A stretch of 64,000 bases of DNA from Ruminococcaceae bacterium UBA4871 (GCA_002399445.1 DHDR01000031.1:622-64621); one strand, 5' to 3'; counted from the stretch's first letter, positions 33,838 through 42,752 are shown. A program made the numbers and translations. The notes: generated by a model not told the origin, from the letters alone.

Positions 33838-35096
33838 GCCGTGTCTATATTCGGCCCAGTAAACTTCAGGGAACCGCCTCTCCGCCGCCCAGTAAAAGCG
33901 CTGCACACCGAGTAATCCTTTGTGCCGGACTTGCCAGCGGAACAAGCAAGCTTTCCCCCATTGGTACCAGCGTGGATATGGCTGCCACAATCGGCTGCAT
34001 CCGGACACTTGGCGCTGCCACCAGCCGCCGCGGTGATACTTTGACCGTGACAGGCATTCAAACTCCGAAAACTCCTGTCACACTGGATTGTGCAGAAAGC
34101 GGCTCTACTCTGCGCTTTCTTATCCCAGTTGTCGCTGCGCTCGGTGTAACAGCCACTTTCACGGGACACGGGCGGCTTCCGCAGAGGCCTTTGGGAATCT
34201 ATCTGGACCTGCTGCCAGAACATGGTGTCCGGTGCAAAACGGAAGGCGGGCTGCCCCTTACCGTTTCCGGCCGATTAGAACCGGGGATCTACAGTCTTCC
34301 CGGCAATGTTTCCAGCCAATTCATCACCGGCCTGCTGTTCGCACTGCCGCTGCTTCCCGGCGGAAGTGAAATCCGGCTTTTTACACCGCTGCAAAGCGCC
34401 GCTTATGTGGATATGACGATTCATATTTTGAAACAATTTGGGATTCGCATTATCCACACCGGGACCGGCTGGAAAGTGCCCGGCGGCCAACATTATTGTG
34501 CCTGCACGGCAGCTGTCGAGCGGGACTGGAGTCAGGCGGCATTTCTGCTGACAGCCGGTGCTTTGAACAGCGAGATTTCTCTCACCGGTCTCAGTGCTGC
34601 TTCCACGCAGGGTGACCGTGCGATTGAACCTTTGCTTCGCCGCTTTGGTGCCGATATTTGCTGGCAAAACAATGTCCTTACCGCAAAACCAGGCCCGCTG
34701 CACGGTTTTGATATTGATGTCAGCCAGATTCCTGATCTTGCTCCTGTGCTTGCCGTCGCCGGCACATTCGCACAGGGGCGCACGCGGCTGCTGAACGGCG
34801 CCCGGCTCCGTCTGAAAGAAAGCGACCGGATTGCTGCCATGCACCGCATGGTCGAATCTCTTGGCGGCAGAGCAGAAGAAACGGACGACAGTCTGGTGAT
34901 CCACGGTTCCCCATTGTCTGGCGGTATTGTGGACGGCTGCAATGACCACCGGATTGTGATGGCTGCCGCAATCGCCGGATTGTGCACACAGGGACCTGTC
35001 ACCATCACAGACGGACAGGCCATACAGAAAAGCTGGCCGGAATTCTTTTCAGTTTATCAGTCATTAGGAGGCAATGTGGATGTCTACGTGGGGTAA
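33834..35096 (+). CDS. aroA: 3-Phosphoshikimate 1-carboxyvinyltransferase (EPSP synthase)
   Basis: 420 residues, two-domain inverse alpha/beta barrel. Substrate motifs PSKSAAHRVILCAGL near the N-terminus, DCAESGSTLRFLIPV, and LRLKESDRIAAMHRM in the second domain. The first glyphosate-region loop reads ESGSTLRF where many plant/E. coli enzymes have NAGTAMRP, so it belongs to a class II-like group by that criterion (inference). The end overlaps the aroC start region by 17 bases. Confidence 0.95.
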   Translation: MSRVYIRPSKLQGTASPPPSKSAAHRVILCAGLASGTSKLSPIGTSVDMAATIGCIRTLGAATSRRGDTLTVTGIQTPKTPVTLDCAESGSTLRFLIPVVAALGVTATFTGHGRLPQRPLGIYLDLLPEHGVRCKTEGGLPLTVSGRLEPGIYSLPGNVSSQFITGLLFALPLLPGGSEIRLFTPLQSAAYVDMTIHILKQFGIRIIHTGTGWKVPGGQHYCACTAAVERDWSQAAFLLTAGALNSEISLTGLSAASTQGDRAIEPLLRRFGADICWQNNVLTAKPGPLHGFDIDVSQIPDLAPVLAVAGTFAQGRTRLLNGARLRLKESDRIAAMHRMVESLGGRAEETDDSLVIHGSPLSGGIVDGCNDHRIVMAAAIAGLCTQGPVTITDGQAIQKSWPEFFSVYQSLGGNVDVYVG

Positions 35097-36180
35097 TCAG
35101 GTAAAAATCAGTATCTTTGGGGAAAGCCATGGTCCCGCAATCGGCTGTGTGCTGGAAGGCCTCCCTGCAGGAGAAACGATTGACTTTGAAGCAGTCCTGC
35201 AGCAGATGGCCCGCCGCGCGCCCGGACAGGACCGTGCCAGCACACCGCGGAAAGAATCGGATACACCAAAGGTGCTGTCCGGCCTGTTAAACAATGTGAC
35301 TACCGGTGCCCCGCTCTGCGCTGTCATTGCGAACACCAATCAGCATTCCGCCGATTACCGAAAGCTGCTGTCCGTCCCGCGGCCGGGCCATGCGGACTAT
35401 CCAGCATGGGTGAAATACCATGGCTTCAACGATATTCGCGGCGGCGGACATTTTTCCGGCAGACTCACAGCACCGTTGGTCTTTGCCGGAGCTGTCTGCC
35501 GGCAAATTCTTTCCCGCCGCGGCATTATAATTGGAGCACACGCTTTTTCTATAGGCACCATAAAGGACATGCCTTTTGCAAAAGTAAAAATAACAAATGA
35601 AATTTTAAGCAGTCTCAGCCGCGAATATTTCCCTGTTTTGGATGCAGAAAAAAAGGCATCCATGTATCACGAAATTGAACAAGCCCGAAACGAGCTGAAC
35701 AGTATCGGCGGCGTGGTGGAGTGCGCCTGCATCGGTGTTCCCACCGGGTTCGGCGGAGAGGGCATGTTCGGCGGAGTGGAGAGCATCTTTTCTTCCATTT
35801 TGTTTGGAATCCCTGCCTGCAAAGGAGTGGAATTCGGCGCAGGTTTCAGCGCTGCAAAACTACACGGCAGCGAAAACAATGATGCCTATTACTATGATGA
35901 AACCGGTCATGTAAAAACTCGTACCAATCATGCAGGCGGTATTTTGGGCGGTATCACAACCGGAATGCCGATTCTTTTCCGCTGTGCGTTCAAGCCAACA
36001 CCCTCCATCGCGCAGGAACAGCAAAGCGTGGACCTGACCAGACATGAAAACACGACGCTTTCTGTATGCGGACGGCATGACCCGTGTATTGTGCCACGTG
36101 CAATCCCCGTGGTGGAATCAGCCGCTGCACTGGCGCTGATGAATTTGCCCGGCATACTTTGCTGCACTGCGGAGGTATAA
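35080..36180 (+). CDS. aroC: Chorismate synthase
   Basis: 366 residues from ATG 35080, chosen over the ATG two codons earlier because GGAGG is then eight bases away. FMN-dependent. Signatures GESHGPAIGCVLEGLPAG, the two His/Arg regions (RPGHADYPAWVKY, IRGGGHFSGRLTAPLVFAG) and FGAGFSAAKLHGSENND, plus the C-terminal RHDPCIVPRAIPVVE are intact. Reads inside the end of aroA and is followed two bases later by pheA. Confidence 0.96.
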   Translation: MSTWGNQVKISIFGESHGPAIGCVLEGLPAGETIDFEAVLQQMARRAPGQDRASTPRKESDTPKVLSGLLNNVTTGAPLCAVIANTNQHSADYRKLLSVPRPGHADYPAWVKYHGFNDIRGGGHFSGRLTAPLVFAGAVCRQILSRRGIIIGAHAFSIGTIKDMPFAKVKITNEILSSLSREYFPVLDAEKKASMYHEIEQARNELNSIGGVVECACIGVPTGFGGEGMFGGVESIFSSILFGIPACKGVEFGAGFSAAKLHGSENNDAYYYDETGHVKTRTNHAGGILGGITTGMPILFRCAFKPTPSIAQEQQSVDLTRHENTTLSVCGRHDPCIVPRAIPVVESAAALALMNLPGILCCTAEV

Positions 36181-36182
36181 AA

Positions 36183-37298
36183 ATGGAATTATCAGATATT
36201 CGAAAAGAAATTGATGCCATTGATGCACAATTGCTGCCGCTTTTTATTCGGAGAATGGATTGTGCCAAAAAAGTTGCAGAAATCAAAAAGCGAGACGGCT
36301 CTCCCGTTTATAATGCCGCACGCGAAAAAGAGATTCTCGACCGGATCTCCGCAAAAGCTGGACAATACAGTGGTGCTGCGCGCATGGTCTACGGCACAAT
36401 CTTTCGTGAAAGCCGAGCACTGCAGCACCGGATGCTGGGTTCTGGGCAAAAACTGCGGTGCCGGATTACCGCTGCGCCAAAGGAGCCCGACCGCGTGCAG
36501 AATATTGCGTGTTTGGGGGGACCCGGTTCTTACAGCTATGCCGTGCTGACAGCACTTTATCCGCAGGCGCACCCCAGCTTTTTCAGCCGATTTCATGATA
36601 TTTTCCGCTGTGTACAGGAAGGCACCGCCGACCTTGGCATTATCCCGGTGGAAAATTCCAGTGCGGGCAGTGTCAGCGAAGTTTACGGGCTGCTGATGCA
36701 ATACTGTTTCTCTATCATTGCGGCAAAAACGCTGAACATCCACCACTGTCTTGCCAACCGTACCGGCAGGCCGGAGGATGTCCGCAGCATACATTCCAAA
36801 GAGATTGCCCTGATGCAGTGTTCCAAGTATTTAAATACTCTACAGATACCGCTTGCACCAGCCAGCAGCACCAGTTCCGCTGCAGAGCAGGCGGCAAAGG
36901 ACAACAGTATCGCAGCTGTATGCAGCGAAAGTGCAGCCTTGCAAAACGGTCTGACGATTCTGAAGCGCGATATTCAGAATCATGACAACAATGCCACCCG
37001 CTTTGTTGTCATCAGCAAGAATTTATGCATTCCTGACCACGCAGAAAAAATCAGCCTGTGCTTTAATGTCGCACACACAACAGGAAGTCTGAACGCTGTG
37101 CTGTCCCGTTTTGCTTCTGCCGGAATGAACTTGACAAAAATCGAATCACGCCCAATTGCCGGAAAGGACTTTGAATATGATTTCTATTTGGATTTCACCG
37201 GCAATGTCCATGATACAAAAGTGCTGGAACTGCTTTGTTCGCTGGAAGACGAATTACCGCGGTTTCACTTTCTCGGCAACTACTGCGAAATCAAGTAG
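36183..37298 (+). CDS. pheA: Bifunctional chorismate mutase / prephenate dehydratase
   Basis: 371 residues from ATG 36183 (GGAGG upstream). Chorismate mutase at residues 1-90 (ELSDIRKEIDAIDAQLLPLF, KKRDGSPVYNAAREKEIL). Prephenate dehydratase at about 105-285 (CLGGPGSYSYAVLTALYP, LGIIPVENSSAGSVSEVY, and NNATRFVVIS with the catalytic Thr). ACT domain at the end with LTKIESRP, the phenylalanine-sensing motif. It makes phenylpyruvate, the step before Phe. Last gene of the aromatic operon; a terminator follows. Confidence 0.96.
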   Translation: MELSDIRKEIDAIDAQLLPLFIRRMDCAKKVAEIKKRDGSPVYNAAREKEILDRISAKAGQYSGAARMVYGTIFRESRALQHRMLGSGQKLRCRITAAPKEPDRVQNIACLGGPGSYSYAVLTALYPQAHPSFFSRFHDIFRCVQEGTADLGIIPVENSSAGSVSEVYGLLMQYCFSIIAAKTLNIHHCLANRTGRPEDVRSIHSKEIALMQCSKYLNTLQIPLAPASSTSSAAEQAAKDNSIAAVCSESAALQNGLTILKRDIQNHDNNATRFVVISKNLCIPDHAEKISLCFNVAHTTGSLNAVLSRFASAGMNLTKIESRPIAGKDFEYDFYLDFTGNVHDTKVLELLCSLEDELPRFHFLGNYCEIK

Positions 37299-37366
37299 TG
37301 GAAAGACGCAGATGATCGTGTTGCCTATAAACTGAAAGTCCCGAAAAATGACCAATCGATTTTAGG

Positions 37367-37400
37367 AAAGGTATGGCATCCACCCGTACCTTTTCTTTTT
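37367..37400 (+). terminator. Terminator of the aromatic operon
   Basis: AAAGGTA (37367-37373) pairs with TACCTTT (37387-37393), with an inner GG/CC pair, followed by TCTTTTTTG. 68 bases after pheA. Confidence 0.7.
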
Positions 37401-37612
37401 TGTCTTCACCGGACGGTTCGAGAAGTAGGTAAAAACGAATCTATCATTTAAAAAAGCCGGTCAAAGCTCTGCAGACTGACTTCAATTTTCTAAATTCAAC
37501 TAAAATTTTGCTGTCCTGCTATTACACAAACCGTTTTTTTTTCGTTTTCCTTCATGATTACGTAAAAGCTGCTCACAATAGTAAAGAAATCCACATTTCC
37601 TGTATAAATGAG
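37401..37612. other. AT-rich intergenic stretch, no gene seen
   Basis: No coding frame, RNA gene or clear repeat was recognised between the pheA terminator and the promoter of the DegV gene; it includes an 8-T run near 37540. Confidence 0.6.
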
Positions 37613-37641
37613 TTGACAGATGTTGTTAGTGGTAATACAAT
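37613..37641 (+). promoter_or_regulatory. Promoter of the first DegV gene
   Basis: Consensus TTGACA (37613-37618), 17-base spacer, TACAAT (37636-37641), 44 bases before the ATG. Confidence 0.8.
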
Positions 37642-37685
37642 ATTACATAGTATTAAAAACTATATAATGTGATGTGGTGAAAACT

Positions 37686-38537
37686 ATGGCGGAAAAAATT
37701 GCAATCTTAGTGGATTCCGGAAGTGACTTGCCCGAAAATTTAAGACGAAAATATGGAATCTGGACCATGAACCTTCGTATTATTTATGGGAAAGAAGTCT
37801 ACGAGGATGGCACTGACATTACTGCACAAACAGTATACAGCCGCTTCCCACAGCAAATTCCAAAAACTTCCACGCCGAATCTGATGGAAGTCAAGGAAAC
37901 CGTCGAAAAAATTCGGCAAAAAGGTTACCGCAAGCTGATTGCCATCTGCATTTCCAGCGGGTTGAGCGGCACTTTTAACACCGTAAAAACTGCGTTGCGC
38001 GAATATACGGATATGGAAACTTTTGTTTTCGACAGCAAGAGCATCTCAATGGGAACTGGGATATTTGCGCTTTGGACGGCTAAAGCCATTGAAAAAGGAA
38101 TGTCTTTCTCTGAAATAACCGCAGCACTTTTACACAAACAAAATGACAGTAAAGTTTATTATTACATGGACACGCTGGACTACCTGCGTGCCGGCGGACG
38201 AATTGGAAAAGTCACCGGTTTAATTGGAAAGGTACTGGGTATAAAGCCCATCATCTCTTGTAATGAGGAAGGCATCTATTACACTGTTTCGCTACTCAGA
38301 GGCAAAAAAAGCGGTATTCAGCGTCTGTTGGAAATTTTAAAGAAACATTGCCCCCGCGGAAACATCTGGCTGGCACTCATGAATGGTGACGCCGCAAAAG
38401 AAGCCGATAATGTCCGCAGACAGCTTCCGAAAATACTTCCTAATGCCAAACTGATTGTTAATAAGGCAATCACCGCTTCGCTTGCTGTACACACCGGCCC
38501 CGGGCTGATTGGTGTCTGCATGTTCTGCGCAGATTAA
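37686..38537 (+). CDS. DegV family fatty-acid-binding protein (paralogue 1)
   Basis: 283 residues from ATG 37686; two in-frame GTG codons precede it and no strong ribosome binding site separates the choices. DegV fold: VDSGSDLPENL at the N-terminus, the fatty-acid loop PKTSTPNLMEV, SSGLSGTFNTV, LDYLRAGGRIGK and the C-terminal HTGPGLIGV. The family binds a fatty acid head group and in several Firmicutes feeds it to the FakA kinase. No fakA is nearby. A second DegV protein is encoded 7 kb away. Confidence 0.9.
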   Translation: MAEKIAILVDSGSDLPENLRRKYGIWTMNLRIIYGKEVYEDGTDITAQTVYSRFPQQIPKTSTPNLMEVKETVEKIRQKGYRKLIAICISSGLSGTFNTVKTALREYTDMETFVFDSKSISMGTGIFALWTAKAIEKGMSFSEITAALLHKQNDSKVYYYMDTLDYLRAGGRIGKVTGLIGKVLGIKPIISCNEEGIYYTVSLLRGKKSGIQRLLEILKKHCPRGNIWLALMNGDAAKEADNVRRQLPKILPNAKLIVNKAITASLAVHTGPGLIGVCMFCAD

Positions 38538-38596
38538 AAGTAAACACAAGCGCTCCCTCCTTTACGCTTTTATGGCGTCTGTTCCTGTATCGAATG

Positions 38597-38643
38597 GGCA
38601 ACTTATCGCATGGTTTCAACATCTTGGGATAGTTGGCCTTTTT
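38597..38643 (+). terminator. Probable terminator after the first DegV gene
   Basis: GGGCAACTTATC and GATAGTTGGCC are imperfectly complementary around a loop of about 20 bases, followed by TTTTTTC. Confidence 0.5.
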
Positions 38644-38646
38644 TCA

Positions 38647-38675
38647 TTGCTTAATTTTCTGTGATGTATTAAAAT
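38647..38675 (+). promoter_or_regulatory. Possible promoter of the flavodoxin-like gene
   Basis: TTGCTT (38647-38652), 17-base spacer, TAAAAT (38670-38675). It leaves a 185-base leader with no recognised structure before the TTG start, so another promoter closer to the gene is possible. Confidence 0.4.
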
Positions 38676-38860
38676 ATTCTTATCCTTTATTGAAACTTCA
38701 GCGGTTTCCCTATCTGGACCGGAAATGGAATTCGTGATAATGAACCTATTTCTGCGGTCCGCTGAATTTTATGGAAGTGATGACAGAATGAAGATAAAAT
38801 ACAGTTCAAAAGATTGGCATTTCAGCATTTACAGGAACACTGAAAGAAGGGAACACAGCT

Positions 38861-39295
38861 TTGAAAACAATTGTATTGTACTATTCACTGAGCGGGAACA
38901 CAAAGGCAGAAGCAGAACGGATTGCAAAGGAAGAAAATGCGGAACTTTGCGAAATCCAAGAAACCAAAAAGCGCAGCCGCTTTTCTGCATTTGTTCCGGG
39001 CTGCCTGCAAGCAAGACAGCGGCAGACACCTGCAATCAAACCGCTCGGCCATCCTCTCAGCAATTTTGACCGGATTATCATTGGCTGCCCAATTTGGGCC
39101 GGATTTCCGGCGCCTGCATGGAATGCAGTGCTGCAACTGCTGCCAGAAGGAAAAGACGTCTCCCTGTTCTTCTGCTCTGCCAGCGGCAAAACAACGCAGA
39201 GCCAGCAGGGGACCAAAGATTTAATTGCACAGAAGGGTTGTACACTTTCCGGTTATCGCGACATTAAAACCGGCACAGACAAAACACATGGATAA
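38861..39295 (+). CDS. Flavodoxin-like protein
   Basis: 144 residues from TTG 38861 (AAGG about ten bases upstream). KTIVLYYSLSGNTKAEAERI matches the FMN phosphate-binding loop (SxSGNT) of flavodoxins, and GCPIWAGFPAPAWNAVL supplies the typical W-containing isoalloxazine loop. Probably an FMN electron carrier or quinone-reductase-like protein. It stands alone, with a terminator after it. Confidence 0.85.
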   Translation: MKTIVLYYSLSGNTKAEAERIAKEENAELCEIQETKKRSRFSAFVPGCLQARQRQTPAIKPLGHPLSNFDRIIIGCPIWAGFPAPAWNAVLQLLPEGKDVSLFFCSASGKTTQSQQGTKDLIAQKGCTLSGYRDIKTGTDKTHG

Positions 39296-39330
39296 TGATA
39301 ACCGTTGTGCAAGTTCCGAAAAAAGCAAGA

Positions 39331-39368
39331 AATGCTCTGACTGCGGAAAAAACAGCCGGAGCATTTTT
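39331..39368 (+). terminator. Terminator of the flavodoxin-like gene
   Basis: AATGCTC (39331-39337) with GAGCATT (39359-39365), inner CGG/CCG, followed by TTTTT. The remaining bases to 39591 show no feature I can support. Confidence 0.75.
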
Positions 39369-39591
39369 CAGATTTACTTTGTTTGGTAAGAAAATTCAGT
39401 TCTTCCCTAAGATTCTATATTCATAACAAATTGAAAAAGGCTATGTAGTTGAGTACATTCTTTTGACCAAAGCATTACTCGAAAAAGGCGCACTAACAAA
39501 TGCCCCGCGGATTTGCACAGCAAGATAGTCGGGAACAAGTGCCCACGAAAATTTTTCGGTAAATCTTCGACCATTTTACTGCGTTTTTTCC

Positions 39592-40100
39592 TTACTGATA
39601 TTTGGGCAGGTTTGCAATGCAGTTTTCATAAGCTGCTATCACGGCATCGCACCCAGCATCAAATTCAGGATCTTTTTTCTGACATTCCGGATGACTGTAA
39701 ATTCGGAAATAATCCGATACGTTTCCCCCAAAGCATGGGCATTGCCCATAATACCGACAAAGGCCTTTGCAAAATCCGTATTATGCGTAACGGTCCATAG
39801 AGAACTTCCGTCACCCGGGACAATTACTTTTCGGCCTGTCCGAATACGCTCCAAAACAGAAAAGGAGCCATTTTTTCCATGGATGGCAACGGGTACAGCC
39901 GTATTGCCGTAAGTATGACTGGGACGGATAAGCGTGACGGGAAAACCTTCCTCCCGATATTGGGCCATCAAAAATTCTTCACAGGCAATTTCCCCGTGCG
40001 AATACTGCCAGAACGGATTCGCAAGCGGCGTGCTGTCTGTAATCCGTGGATTCATCAGGGGGGGTTGGTACGCAGACGCGGAAAGGTTTAAATAAGCCGG
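39592..40100 (-). pseudogene. Decayed NAD-dependent epimerase/dehydratase gene
   Basis: Remnant of an extended SDR of roughly 330 residues. The N-terminal Rossmann part (GxxGxxG) is absent; the remnant begins at NLSASAYQPPLMNPRIT and keeps the YxxxK-like segment (WQYSHGEIACEEFLMAQY), LIRPSHTYGNTAVPV and PGDGSSLWTVTHNTDFA. After about residue 135 the frame breaks. In the next frame the family's C-terminal end is recognisable (HPECQKKDPEFDAGCDAVI) down to a TAA at 39594-39592. The intervening stretch of perhaps 100 residues is missing, consistent with an internal deletion. An open frame at 39639-40124 covers only the upstream part. Confidence 0.75.
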
Positions 40101-40340
40101 CAACCTCCTGCCCTGTTTCCACATCTGTTGATTCTATTAATAGATTGCCTTATAATATTTTTACAGGCCAAACAGCCTGCACATTACTCGAAGCATTTCC
40201 CAAACAGTAAAGTGAAACAAAGTGGAAATTTTACACACCAGTGTAGCCAAACGATTTGGTTGAAACAGATAAAAATAGAACTGAACAATTGAAAATTCTC
40301 AATTGACAATTGATTCAAGGCAGAGAAAAGGTGAAAAGGA
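40101..40340. promoter_or_regulatory. AT-rich upstream region of the ABC exporter genes
   Basis: Holds repeated CAATTGA elements; TCAATTG-A-CAATTGA is a near-perfect palindrome about 30 bases before the fetA-like start and may be an operator. No clear -35/-10 pair was found. Confidence 0.35.
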
Positions 40341-40997
40341 TTGATAAAGCTCGAATTTAAAAATGTTTCCTATCGGCATGACAACAGAGAGGTTCTCCAC
40401 AATCTGTCTGTTCAATTTGCAGCAGGGGATTATGTATCCATCGTCGGTTCATCCGGCAGCGGCAAAAGCACTTTTTTACGGCTGTGCTGCCATCTGATCA
40501 GTCCATCTGAAGGAAACATCTTTTTGAATGGACAGGACATGCTTCTCCAGAATCCCATTGAACTTCGGAAAAAGGTCAGCTATTGTTTTCAGGAACCAAT
40601 CCTTTGGGGAACAACCGTGGAGGATAACGTCACATTTCCCTATCAAATCAGAAACCAAAAATTAGATATTTCAAAAGTCACTTCGCTCCTGTCCGATTTC
40701 CATATGACTCCAGATTACCTGCATCATGAAATTCAAAATCTGTCCGGAGGAGAAAAACAACGGATTGCCCTAATCCGCACCATGCTTTTTGAACCGGAAA
40801 TTCTGTTACTGGATGAAGTGACATCTGCCCTTGATGCAGAAAATACAGAATTGGTTGAAAAAGCAATTTTAAATTTGAATCAACAAGGCATTACCATACT
40901 GTGGGTCACGCACAACGACGAACAAAGCCGAAAATATGCCAATAAACTGCTGACAATTGAAGACGGTCAAATCCAGTCTTTGGAGGTAATAAAATGA
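40341..40997 (+). CDS. fetA: ABC transporter ATP-binding protein, FetA/YbbL-like
   Basis: 218 residues from TTG 40341. Complete ATPase: Walker A GSSGSGKST (about residues 36-44), Q-loop YCFQEP, signature LSGGEKQRIAL, Walker B ILLLDEVTSALD and H-loop WVTHND. The following gene is a FetB-family permease, overlapping by four bases, so the pair forms an exporter of the FetAB type, proposed to export iron and raise oxidative stress resistance in E. coli. The SOD gene lies convergently just downstream. Confidence 0.8.
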   Translation: MIKLEFKNVSYRHDNREVLHNLSVQFAAGDYVSIVGSSGSGKSTFLRLCCHLISPSEGNIFLNGQDMLLQNPIELRKKVSYCFQEPILWGTTVEDNVTFPYQIRNQKLDISKVTSLLSDFHMTPDYLHHEIQNLSGGEKQRIALIRTMLFEPEILLLDEVTSALDAENTELVEKAILNLNQQGITILWVTHNDEQSRKYANKLLTIEDGQIQSLEVIK

Positions 40998-41752
40998 AAG
41001 GCGCCAATATTAGTAACACTTCTCTTTTACTTGCCTCATCACTTGTACTCGTTTCGCTGCTGTTTTCCTATTTTCAAAAACTTAAATTGGAAAAAGAAAC
41101 CATTATCAGCGTTATCCGGGCTGTCGTGCAGCTTTTCGTTGTAGGATACATTCTTCAGTTCATCTTTGGACTGCACAACCCAGTTGTTACCACTTTGATT
41201 ATCCTAGCAATGACCTTCAATGCGTCGTATAACGCCGCAAAACGCGGAAAAGAAATTAAAAACGGGATTTGGATTTCTTTCATTTCTATTTTTGTCGGGT
41301 CAGGTATCACGCTGACTGTTCTCATTTTGTCTGGTGCAATCAAATATGAAGCCTATCAAATGATTCCTATCAGCGGGATGCTGATCAGCAACGCCATGAT
41401 TGCCATTGGATTATGCTACAGACAATTGGCTGCAAATTTTAAAAGCAGAAGAAATGAAGTGGAAGTGAAACTTTCATTAGGTGCAGACATTCATATGTCA
41501 TCGATTGGCATCCTTCGGGATTCCATTCGCACGGGAATGCTGCCAACCATTGATTCGACAAAAACCCTTGGAATCGTTTCCCTCCCCGGTATGATGACAG
41601 GGCTGATTCTTGCCGGAACATCTCCCGTAATGGCAATCCGTTATCAAATTATGGTAACCTTCATGATGCTTTCCACAACCGCTATTTCTTCTTTTATGGC
41701 CTGTTTCCTTTCCTATCGGGGATTTTTTAATGACCGGAAACAGTTGATTTAG
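40994..41752 (+). CDS. fetB: ABC transporter permease, FetB/UPF0014 family
   Basis: 252 residues with about seven membrane segments (LLLASSLVLVSLLFSYF, VVQLFVVGYILQFIF, and others). Family signatures FNASYNAAKRGK and SLPGMMTGLILAGTSPVMAIRYQIMV are clear. Starts inside the stop of the ATPase gene (ATGA). Confidence 0.85.
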   Translation: MKGANISNTSLLLASSLVLVSLLFSYFQKLKLEKETIISVIRAVVQLFVVGYILQFIFGLHNPVVTTLIILAMTFNASYNAAKRGKEIKNGIWISFISIFVGSGITLTVLILSGAIKYEAYQMIPISGMLISNAMIAIGLCYRQLAANFKSRRNEVEVKLSLGADIHMSSIGILRDSIRTGMLPTIDSTKTLGIVSLPGMMTGLILAGTSPVMAIRYQIMVTFMMLSTTAISSFMACFLSYRGFFNDRKQLI

Positions 41753-41789
41753 CAGAGCAGCATACCCACGAGGAGCGAACAAGAAACTG

Positions 41790-42422
41790 TCATTTTCTCG
41801 ATCTGCCATATGCCTGATTGGCTTTTTGCCAGTCAATCACGTGGAACCAGTTTTCAATATATTCATCTCTCCGGTTTAGATATTGCAAAAAATAGGCATG
41901 TTCCCAAACATCGATGACAATAAGAGGGCGGAATCCAGAAGAGATTGGTGAATCCTGATTAGCTGTTTGTACCAGTGAAAGATTCCCTCTGCAATTCTGT
42001 ACGAGCCACATCCATCCGGAACCAAATACAGCCATTGCACGTTCTTTAAAAATTTTTTTAAAATTTTCAAAAGACGCAAATTTCTGAGCAATTGCATCGG
42101 CAAGATTTCCGGTCGGTTTATTTTGTGAATTCTCCGCGTGCAGAGACTGAAAAAAGAAATTGTGATTCCATACACCTCCGCCAAGCCTTCTTACCTGCGT
42201 CCTATAAGCAGGAGGTATGGTACACAAATGGGACAACATGTATGGCAAGCTGAAAGTTTGCATTCTGGGACAAGCAGACACGGCAGTATTGAGCTTATCG
42301 ACATACGCTTTTAAAAGTTTGTCATGATGTACCTGCATGGTCTGCCTATTGATAAACGGCTCTAAAGCATCATACGCATAAGGCAAAGGCACTAAATCAA
42401 ACGGATAGTAATTTTCTGGCAT
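41790..42422 (-). CDS. sodA: Superoxide dismutase, Fe/Mn family, unusual active-site surround
   Basis: 210 residues. The four metal ligands are present: first His of VHHDK (about residue 32), His in GGGVWNHNFF, and Asp and His in VIDVWEHAY. The Tyr of the substrate gateway is kept (KAYVD). But the two His that normally follow the first ligand (as in HYGKHH of E. coli SodB) are Leu-Leu here (HHDKLLKAYV). TANQDSP in the C-terminal domain is the Mn-type Gln position. There is an unusual insertion around residues 45-75. No signal peptide. Start ATG with GGAG upstream; convergent with the FetAB-like genes. Confidence 0.85.
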   Translation of the reverse strand: MPENYYPFDLVPLPYAYDALEPFINRQTMQVHHDKLLKAYVDKLNTAVSACPRMQTFSLPYMLSHLCTIPPAYRTQVRRLGGGVWNHNFFFQSLHAENSQNKPTGNLADAIAQKFASFENFKKIFKERAMAVFGSGWMWLVQNCRGNLSLVQTANQDSPISSGFRPLIVIDVWEHAYFLQYLNRRDEYIENWFHVIDWQKANQAYGRSRK

Positions 42423-42530
42423 GTTTCAGTCTCCTTATCTGCCATTTTTGTTTCCATTCTAATTATCGTATGAACGCTTTTCTGTAAATATTCTTTTGGC
42501 ATCTACTTCGTAATTTCAAGTCTTTTTTAC

Positions 42531-42575
42531 AACTGAAAGAGACAGAGAGCAGTATGCTCTCTGCCTCTTTCAGTT
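42531..42575. repeat. Long near-perfect inverted repeat
   Basis: AACTGAAAGAG-A-CAGAGAGCA (42531-42551) pairs with TGCTCTCTG-C-CTCTTTCAGTT (42555-42575): 20 pairs, one mismatch, three-base loop. It lies 109 bases upstream of the SOD start and about 180 bases downstream of the tRNA operon. No T-tract follows on either strand, so it is not a standard terminator. Confidence 0.7.
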
Positions 42576-42700
42576 GCTGTCGAATTTTCTATACCTGCCT
42601 CTATTGATTTTTTTGAATGCGGCTCATACTCTGCTAAGTTACAGCCAATACATAATCACAAAGTCTGTATCTGTATCATACAAACACCTGTTTGAGGCAA

Positions 42701-42737
42701 GAAAAAGCCCGCACAAACGCAGTGTTCATGCGGGTTT
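42701..42737 (-). terminator. Terminator of the tRNA operon
   Basis: Minus-strand CCCGCA (42729-42734) with TGCGGG (42708-42713) followed by CTTTTTCTTG, 16 bases beyond the last tRNA. Confidence 0.7.
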
Positions 42738-42752
42738 CAAGAGATATTCACT

